Shown here piece by piece: positions 1 through 4,741 of a DNA stretch of 6,103 bases; position 1 is the first letter of the stretch, and each line of letters begins with the position of its first letter. This DNA is from SZUA-426 sp041666155 (GTDB lineage Bacteria > Spirochaetota > Spirochaetia > Treponematales > Breznakiellaceae). Both the position numbers and the translations under genes were made by a program. The notes below the pieces were generated by a model. It was not told the origin of the DNA. It made no database searches and saw nothing but the letters and a program-made list of their open reading frames with translations. The DNA is taken from positions 1 through 6,103 of the forward strand of contig JBAYHM010000278.1 in NCBI GenBank assembly GCA_041666155.1, read 5' to 3'.

Positions 1-1578
1 GTCGCTAAGGTTTTTGACCTCACGGTCGCGGCCACCGGAGCCAACGAAAAAATCCTTGAACGCATGGGCGTACCGTTTGCCAACGTCATCATCCATCCGA
101 ACAACCATGCGGGGTATTATCCGCTCTCGGTGCCGATGACCCTCAAACTGGTGTACGACCCGACTAACGGGAAAGTGCTGGGAGCACAGTCCGTAGGTTA
201 TGACGGCGTGGAAAAGCGCATCGACGTAATCGCCGCTTATATCGGTAAAGAGGGAACGATAAGCGATCTCTGTGAATTTGAACACGCGTACGCGCCTCCC
301 TACTCTTCCGCTAAAGATCCGATCAATCTCGCGGCCTTTGCGGCGGAAAACGCGCTGCGCGGCAGGAGCCACCCTATCTCCTGGAAAAAGTTCGAGGAAG
401 AACGCAAAGCCGGAGCTTTTGTCTTGGACGTCCGACTTAAGGAAGAAGCGGAACTCGGCGCGATTCCGGGCTCCGTCGTCATACCCAACACGGAACTCCG
501 CGCGCGCCTTTCCGAGGTACCCAAAGATAAGCCCATCCTGATTTACTGCGGCGTAGGCCTGCGCGGCTATTTGGCCGAGCGTATCCTGCTTCAAAACGGT
601 TGGACGGATGTTAAAAACCTTTCCGGCGGCATGAAAATTTGGCAGGTAGCCACTGAGCGGCAGGACAATCCCGGCGCTCACGAAACGAGGGCGCCGAAGA
701 TCTCCGCGCACGCCGAACCGTCGATGGCCAGGGCAGCTTCCGATCGCGGGACGATCGTGTACGGAGATGGTACCGGCGCCCCCGAAGGCATCACAAAGAG
801 CGGCTCGGGGAAAACGATCCATGTCGACGCGAGCGGCCTCCAGTGTCCGGGCCCCATCATGCGGCTTAAGGCGGAGATTGATAAGGCGGAAGAGGGAACG
901 CGGATACTCCTTACCGCCACCGACCCCGGGTTTGCCAGAGACGTGCAGTCCTGGTGCAAGCTCACCAATAATCTTCTGGTGGGGCTTGAGCATTCGGCCG
1001 GTCGCGTGGAGGCGGTCGTAGAGAAGGCTTCAGGCCAGGCAAAGCTCTTGAACGCGTCGATTCAGATCGGATCTTCATCCGGCGGCGTTCGGATGGTAGC
1101 GCAGGGAACGAACGGCGCGACATTCATCGTGTTCTCCAACGACATGGACAAGGCGCTCGCCTCCTTCGTGCTCGCCAACGGCGCCGCCTCGGTCGGTAAG
1201 AACGTGACCATGTTCTTCACCTTCTGGGGCCTGTCGGTGATTCTGCGAAAGAAAAAGCCGAGCGTTTCCAAAGACCTCATGGGACGCATGTTCTCTTTTA
1301 TGCTGCCCAAACATTCTGACAATTTGGCTCTCTCTCACATGAACTTCGGCGGTATGGGGACGGCGATGATGAAAGGGCGTATGAAGTCGAAGAATGTTGA
1401 CCAATTGGAGCAAATGATGGAATCGGCTCTCAAGGCCGGCGTGCGAATGATTGCCTGTCAGATGTCGATGGATCTCATGGGCGTCGCCCGCGAGGAATTG
1501 ATGGAAGGCGTGGAAATCGGAGGCGTCGCCACCTATATGGAAGCGGCGAGCGAATCGGGAGTGAACCTGTTCATCTAA
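1..1578 (+). CDS. CoA-disulfide/persulfide reductase fused to rhodanese, TusA and DsrE2 domains (5' truncated)
   Basis: The reading frame is open from base 1, so the start and the FAD/NAD-binding half, with the reductase active-site Cys, lie upstream; 525 residues are visible. In order: residues 1-115 are the pyridine nucleotide-disulfide oxidoreductase dimerisation domain, with the EHAYAPPYSSAKDP-type segment typical of CoA-disulfide reductases. Residues about 127-218 are a rhodanese domain with active-site loop CGVGLR (Cys183). A polar linker follows to about 270. Residues 273-345 are a TusA domain with its CPGP motif (Cys282). Residues 362-525 are a DsrE2-like domain with Cys486 in ACQMSMD. 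In this family the reductase uses NAD(P)H to reduce CoA disulfide, CoA persulfide or polysulfide, while rhodanese, TusA and DsrE domains pass persulfide sulfur between cysteines. The fusion looks like an intramolecular sulfur relay, probably cytoplasmic. The exact substrate is unknown. It lies 61 bases before the homocysteine genes, which suggests a role in sulfur supply. Confidence 0.93.
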   Translation, partial: VAKVFDLTVAATGANEKILERMGVPFANVIIHPNNHAGYYPLSVPMTLKLVYDPTNGKVLGAQSVGYDGVEKRIDVIAAYIGKEGTISDLCEFEHAYAPPYSSAKDPINLAAFAAENALRGRSHPISWKKFEEERKAGAFVLDVRLKEEAELGAIPGSVVIPNTELRARLSEVPKDKPILIYCGVGLRGYLAERILLQNGWTDVKNLSGGMKIWQVATERQDNPGAHETRAPKISAHAEPSMARAASDRGTIVYGDGTGAPEGITKSGSGKTIHVDASGLQCPGPIMRLKAEIDKAEEGTRILLTATDPGFARDVQSWCKLTNNLLVGLEHSAGRVEAVVEKASGQAKLLNASIQIGSSSGGVRMVAQGTNGATFIVFSNDMDKALASFVLANGAASVGKNVTMFFTFWGLSVILRKKKPSVSKDLMGRMFSFMLPKHSDNLALSHMNFGGMGTAMMKGRMKSKNVDQLEQMMESALKAGVRMIACQMSMDLMGVAREELMEGVEIGGVATYMEAASESGVNLFI

Positions 1579-1585
1579 ACCTGTA

Positions 1586-1615
1586 TTGATGAGCGAGGCC
1601 CATTAGGAGTATACC
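1586..1615 (+). promoter_or_regulatory. Weak possible sigma-70-type promoter
   Basis: TTGATG (1586-1591) and TATACC (1610-1615) are 18 bases apart. Each matches the bacterial -35 or -10 consensus at four of six positions, and the -10 lacks the usual final T. If used, transcription would begin near 1622, giving a leader of under 20 bases before the DUF39 gene. This may be chance; read-through from the upstream gene is an equally simple explanation. Confidence 0.18.
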
Positions 1616-1639
1616 TTTCGCGCTAGGGGGCCTCTGCTC
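1591..1639 (+). promoter_or_regulatory. Imperfect inverted repeat reaching the DUF39 start codon
   Basis: GAGCGAGGCCC (1591-1601) is complementary to GGGCCTC-T-GCTC (1628-1639), forming an 11-bp stem with one bulged T (1635) and a 26-base loop. The 3' arm ends directly before the ATG at 1640 and includes the end of the likely ribosome-binding site, so the folded RNA would hinder initiation. No T-run follows, so it is not an intrinsic terminator. As DNA, the same dyad flanks a weak -10-like TATACC and could be a repressor operator. The pairing is seen directly; a regulatory role is inferred. Confidence 0.4.
1625..1630 (+). promoter_or_regulatory. Likely ribosome-binding site of the DUF39 gene
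   Basis: AGGGGG lies 9 bases before the ATG at 1640 and can pair with the 16S 3' end if one G-U pair is allowed. Its last three G bases belong to the 3' arm of the inverted repeat. A better-looking AGGAG at 1605-1609 is 30 bases from the ATG, too far to act directly, and sits in the hairpin loop. Confidence 0.45.
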
Positions 1640-2803
1640 ATGAACACATCAAAAAGCTGGGACGAGATCAACGCGAAAATCGCCGCGGGAAACGCTGTAG
1701 TAGTGACGGCGGAAGAAGCAGCGGCAATGTCGGAAGAACTGCCGCCCAAGGAATTAGCGAAAAAAATCGATGTCGTAACGACCGGAACCTTCGGCGCGAT
1801 GTGTTCCTCCGGCATGTTCATCAATTTCGGGCATCCGGAACCTCCCATCCGCATGGAACATATAACGCTTGACGGCGTAAACGCGTACGGCGGCGTCGCG
1901 GCCGTTGACGCCTATATCGGCGCTACGGAAATACACCCCGACGATCCCCGTTTCGGCGGCGCCCACATCATAGAGCGGCTTATCGCCGGTGAAGAAGTGT
2001 TAATGCGCGCAAGCGGCAAAGGTACCGATTGTTATCCGCGTAAGGAAATCGAAACGGTCATTACCAAAGACCGGGTGAACGAGATGATCCTCACTAATCC
2101 GCGAAATGCCTACCAGAATTACCCGGCCGCCACCAATACGACGACCAGAACGCTCCATACCTATATGGGAACGCTTTTACCCGGGGCGATCAACGTCAAC
2201 TATTCCACTTCAGGCTGCCTTTCCCCCCTGATGAACGATCCCTACTTCCGTACGATCGGGGTCGGTACACCGGTATTCATAGGCGGCGCGATCGGATCGA
2301 TAGCGTGGAACGGCACCCAGTTCAACACCGAAAAGCCGCGGAATGATAGAGGCGTGCCCCTATCCAACGCGGCGACTCTCATGCTCGTCGGCGACGCGAA
2401 AAAAATGTCGCGGGAATGGGTGCGTGCGGCGTACTACGAACGGTACGGAACTACGCTCTACCTCGGTGTCGGCATCGCCATTCCTGTGCTTGACGAGGAT
2501 ATGGCGTATCATGTTTCCATCCGGAACAGCGAAATTGAAACCACCGTGTGCGATTACGGCGTGGACGGCCATCCGGCGATGCGGCGAATAAACTACGCCG
2601 ATCTCATGTCAGGAACAATTGAGTTGCGCGGCAAAAAAACGCGATCTTCACCTCTATCCAGCTTGCGCAAGGCTCGGGAACTTGCCGCGGAATTGAAGCG
2701 GCTGGTCGCGAGCGGTCAATTTCCGCTTTACGCTCCCGTCAGGCAGCTTCCTGAACGATCAAGCGTGCGAGGTTTGGACATCAATGCCGGGAGGAAGGCA
2801 TGA
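1640..2803 (+). CDS. Homocysteine biosynthesis protein, DUF39/COG1900 family (MA1821-like)
   Basis: This 387-residue protein matches the DUF39 family along its whole length. Recognisable conserved blocks include DVVTTGTFGAMCSSG (Cys55), GGVAAVDAYIGAT, GTDCYPRKEIET (Cys131), NPRNAYQNY, STSGCLSP (Cys193) and the C-terminal SPLSSLRKARELAAELK. Cys55 and Cys131 correspond to the cysteine pair I recall as functionally important in the Methanosarcina homologue. Genetics in Methanosarcina acetivorans (MA1821) and Desulfovibrio link the family to forming homocysteine from aspartate semialdehyde and sulfide, bypassing O-acylhomoserine sulfhydrylation. The protein ends soon after the DUF39 domain; no CBS pair follows, unlike some archaeal members. 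No signal peptide or membrane segment is seen, so it is cytoplasmic. The ATG at 1640 is chosen because family homology begins just after it and an in-frame TAG occurs at 1604. Its stop overlaps the ferredoxin start by four bases, implying coupled translation. Confidence 0.93.
   Translation: MNTSKSWDEINAKIAAGNAVVVTAEEAAAMSEELPPKELAKKIDVVTTGTFGAMCSSGMFINFGHPEPPIRMEHITLDGVNAYGGVAAVDAYIGATEIHPDDPRFGGAHIIERLIAGEEVLMRASGKGTDCYPRKEIETVITKDRVNEMILTNPRNAYQNYPAATNTTTRTLHTYMGTLLPGAINVNYSTSGCLSPLMNDPYFRTIGVGTPVFIGGAIGSIAWNGTQFNTEKPRNDRGVPLSNAATLMLVGDAKKMSREWVRAAYYERYGTTLYLGVGIAIPVLDEDMAYHVSIRNSEIETTVCDYGVDGHPAMRRINYADLMSGTIELRGKKTRSSPLSSLRKARELAAELKRLVASGQFPLYAPVRQLPERSSVRGLDINAGRKA
2790..2794 (+). promoter_or_regulatory. 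Strong ribosome-binding site for the NIL-ferredoxin gene
   Basis: GGAGG lies five bases before the ATG at 2800, inside the end of the DUF39 gene and within a longer purine run (2789-2798). It is the strongest Shine-Dalgarno sequence I noticed in the window and supports the ATGA-overlap start. Confidence 0.75.
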
Positions 2804-3213
2804 AAGGTAAATACGTCCTCGGCTATTCGGCCGAAACCGCTTCCGAACCGATCCTATGGAAGTTAGTCAAAGAATACGATATTCGCGTAAATATCCTGCG
2901 CGCGGAGATTTCTCCCGGGCAGGAAGGAAATATGCTCGTCGAGTTCGATGTCGACGAGGAACGCAAGATACAAAGCGCCATCGCGTGGATTGAGTCTATC
3001 GGCGTCAGTTGCGTTTCGGTCGCCAAGCGGCTTTCTTGGAATGAAGAGGCCTGCGTCGATTGTGGAGCGTGCGCAGGAGTGTGCTTTTCAGGCGCCATCG
3101 CTATGGACCGAAATTCCTGGAAACTGGAAGTCGACCGCGATAAATGCACGGCTTGCGGACTTTGCGTCAAAGCTTGTCCCTTCGCCTGTTTCCTTCTCGA
3201 TTTCGGAGAATGA
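2800..3213 (+). CDS. NIL-domain ferredoxin with two [4Fe-4S] sites (MA1822-like)
   Basis: The 137-residue protein has an N-terminal NIL domain (about residues 3-77), a small ACT-like fold also found on methionine ABC transporter ATPases, and a C-terminal bacterial-type ferredoxin. Cluster motifs are C85-x2-C88-x2-C91-x3-C95 and C116-x2-C119-x2-C122-x3-C126-P, enough for two [4Fe-4S] clusters. An extra Cys130 follows. Homologues encoded beside DUF39 genes (MA1822 in Methanosarcina, counterparts in Desulfovibrio) are needed for homocysteine formation, where the protein most likely delivers electrons for reducing the sulfur adduct of aspartate semialdehyde. The NIL domain may sense a ligand such as methionine, but this is inference. 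The gene starts in an ATGA overlap with the DUF39 stop behind a strong GGAGG. Its TGA stop is three bases from the probable start of the next gene. Confidence 0.93.
   Translation: MKGKYVLGYSAETASEPILWKLVKEYDIRVNILRAEISPGQEGNMLVEFDVDEERKIQSAIAWIESIGVSCVSVAKRLSWNEEACVDCGACAGVCFSGAIAMDRNSWKLEVDRDKCTACGLCVKACPFACFLLDFGE
3205..3209 (+). promoter_or_regulatory. Ribosome-binding site supporting a CTG start at 3217
   Basis: GGAGA (3205-3209) at the end of the ferredoxin gene is seven bases before CTG 3217, an ideal distance. It directly abuts the ATG at 3210, which is too close for that codon to use it and which opens a frame ending at 3275. This spacing is the main evidence, besides homology, for the CTG start of the UPF0280 gene. 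Confidence 0.5.
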
Positions 3214-3216
3214 GCG

Positions 3217-3996
3217 CTGTACGACCAGCGATTCTACCGCGACGCGGGCGGGAGCGGACGGTTTCTGTCTTTTAAGCTTACCGTCGGCGAATCCGATCTC
3301 TTTATTGCCTACTCAGGCGTTTTATCCGACCAAGAAGCCGATGCGCTGCAGTCGCAGGCCGAAGAGACATTGGTCGAAGTTCGGTCGGATATCCTCTCCT
3401 GGGTGGAAAGCCATCCCGTTTTTCTTACTACGCTAGAACCGCTTCCTGACGATCAGACGGCGCCGCCTATCGTGCGCGCTATGCTCCGAGCGGGAACTGC
3501 CGCTTCGGTCGGTCCGATGGCGGCGGTGGCCGGCGCGATCGCCGAAGCGGTAGGAAGAACACTGCAAGAACGGTTTACCCTAAAAGAAATCGTAGTTGAA
3601 AACGGCGGAGATCTCTGGATATCGATACATGAACCGCTAATCGTCTCAATTTACGCGGGACTTTCGTCTTTATCCGAAAAAATCGGCATCACGGTAAGTC
3701 CTGAGCTTTCACCCTGCGGACTCGCGACCTCCTCGGGCACGGTTGGCCCCTCCCTCAGTTACGGCAAAGCGGACGCGGCCGTGGCTATCGCGACTGACGC
3801 GGCGGCCGCCGACGCGTGGGCGACCGCCTTAGGAAACCGTTGCCGCGCCTGGGCGCAAGCTGAGGACGCGGTTCGTCAATTAGTCTCGCCTGAGCGGCCG
3901 GAACTGCGCGGCGTCTTGGTCGTAATGGCCGACAAACTCGCCGCCTCCGGAGCAATACGCTTAACCCCCTTGCAAAAATACCGCGACTCGCTTTGA
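3217..3996 (+). CDS. UPF0280/COG2122 ApbE-like protein for sulfide assimilation (MA1715-like), probable CTG start
   Basis: This is a 259-residue protein if started at CTG 3217. The family's N-terminus, of the form YxxRFYR, appears here as YDQRFYRD immediately after that codon. Other family blocks are the GPMAAVAGAIAE stretch (residues 99-110), VENGGD (127-132, resembling the GGD of ApbE flavin transferases) and SSGTVGPSLSYGKADA (172-187). The family has a fold related to ApbE. The Methanosarcina homologue MA1715 is reported to promote efficient sulfide assimilation, and Desulfovibrio genetics place it with DUF39 and the NIL-ferredoxin in homocysteine synthesis; its chemistry is unsettled. The later TTG at 3370 would lose 51 conserved residues, so I reject it. 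No ATG or GTG exists between the preceding in-frame TGA (3211) and the conserved start. A missing or extra base near 3213 that hides an ATGA start at 3210 remains possible. Confidence 0.87.
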   Translation: MYDQRFYRDAGGSGRFLSFKLTVGESDLFIAYSGVLSDQEADALQSQAEETLVEVRSDILSWVESHPVFLTTLEPLPDDQTAPPIVRAMLRAGTAASVGPMAAVAGAIAEAVGRTLQERFTLKEIVVENGGDLWISIHEPLIVSIYAGLSSLSEKIGITVSPELSPCGLATSSGTVGPSLSYGKADAAVAIATDAAAADAWATALGNRCRAWAQAEDAVRQLVSPERPELRGVLVVMADKLAASGAIRLTPLQKYRDSL

Positions 3997-4004
3997 ATAG
4001 GTCT

Positions 4005-4736
4005 ATGACCGCCGAAGAAAAGCTGAAGATCGCCTCATTTTTGAATATCGCGGAAGATTATTCCCGAGACGGTTTTCATCGTGTCAGGACGCCTTCTTCT
4101 TTTAGTGACGATGCGCAGTCTTCGGCTGGCGCGGCGGCAAGCGTAGAATCGGCCGCGACGAACGATTCGCTATCGAATATTGCCGAGGAAGTAAAAGCCT
4201 GTTCGCGGTGCCGTCTCGCTTCCGGCAGGACCAACGCGGTACCGGGTGAAGGAGTCGATCATCCGCTGGTCATGGTGATCGGGGAAGGACCCGGCGCGGA
4301 TGAAGACGCAAGCGGCCGCCCTTTTGTAGGAAAGGCGGGACAACTTCTGGACCGCATGCTTTCATCAATCGGACTGTCTCGCGAAACCAATTGTTTCATC
4401 GCAAACGTAGTCAAATGCCGTCCGCCGCAAAACCGCGACCCGGAGGCCGACGAGACGGCCGCGTGTTCAGGTTTTCTTGACCGCCAAATAGCGCTTTTGC
4501 GGCCGAAAGTGATCTTAACCGTAGGCCGCGTTCCCACTCAAAACATCTTGAAAACGAACGAAGGAATCGGACGGCTTCGCGGCAAGTTCGTAGACTTCCG
4601 AGGAATTCCGCTTCTGCCGACCTATCACCCCAGCGCGCTGCTGCGCGATGAAAACTTGAAACGCCCGGCGTGGGAAGACTTGAAGTTACTGCGGGAACGG
4701 CTCGGCGGAGATCTAGTGAATGACCGATCGGTTTGA
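4005..4736 (+). CDS. udg: Family 4 uracil-DNA glycosylase with [4Fe-4S] cluster
   Basis: The 243-residue enzyme removes uracil from DNA as the first step of base-excision repair. Residues 1-57 are a poorly conserved head rich in Ser and Ala. The catalytic domain follows: cluster ligands C66-x2-C69 and C138-x15-C154, the uracil-binding/catalytic motif GEGPGADED (93-101), the GRPFVGKAGQLLDRML block, KCRPPQNRDP, and the second catalytic motif HPSALLR (208-214). These are diagnostic of the iron-sulfur family 4 glycosylases. The start is uncertain: ATG 4005 is eight bases after the previous stop with only a weak AGG nearby, while an in-frame TTG at 3993 overlaps the previous stop by four bases and adds MNRS. 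Neither has a good Shine-Dalgarno, so translational coupling is likely. It is probably co-transcribed with priA downstream, a plausible DNA-maintenance pair. Confidence 0.92.
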   Translation: MTAEEKLKIASFLNIAEDYSRDGFHRVRTPSSFSDDAQSSAGAAASVESAATNDSLSNIAEEVKACSRCRLASGRTNAVPGEGVDHPLVMVIGEGPGADEDASGRPFVGKAGQLLDRMLSSIGLSRETNCFIANVVKCRPPQNRDPEADETAACSGFLDRQIALLRPKVILTVGRVPTQNILKTNEGIGRLRGKFVDFRGIPLLPTYHPSALLRDENLKRPAWEDLKLLRERLGGDLVNDRSV

Positions 4737-4741
4737 ATAGA

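Noticed and set aside
799..816. P-loop-like SGSGKT in the first protein
   Set aside because: It lies in the low-complexity linker before the TusA domain, with no surrounding NTPase fold or second nucleotide-binding motif.
1579..1639. Intrinsic terminator or SAM riboswitch in the spacer
   Set aside because: The stem is followed by a start codon and not a T-run, and the spacer lacks the conserved elements of SAM riboswitch classes I can recognise.
3210..3275. ATGA overlap start at 3210, as seen at the DUF39/ferredoxin junction
   Set aside because: That frame encodes only 21 residues before TAA at 3273 and has no similarity to anything I know. It would matter only if an indel exists nearby.
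2948..3436. Open frame overlapping the ferredoxin and UPF0280 genes on the + strand
   Set aside because: It is a shadow of two well-supported genes and its translation shows no recognisable domain.
3370..3996. UPF0280 gene starting at TTG 3370
   Set aside because: The same frame continues upstream with conserved family sequence back to CTG 3217, so this start would remove 51 conserved residues.
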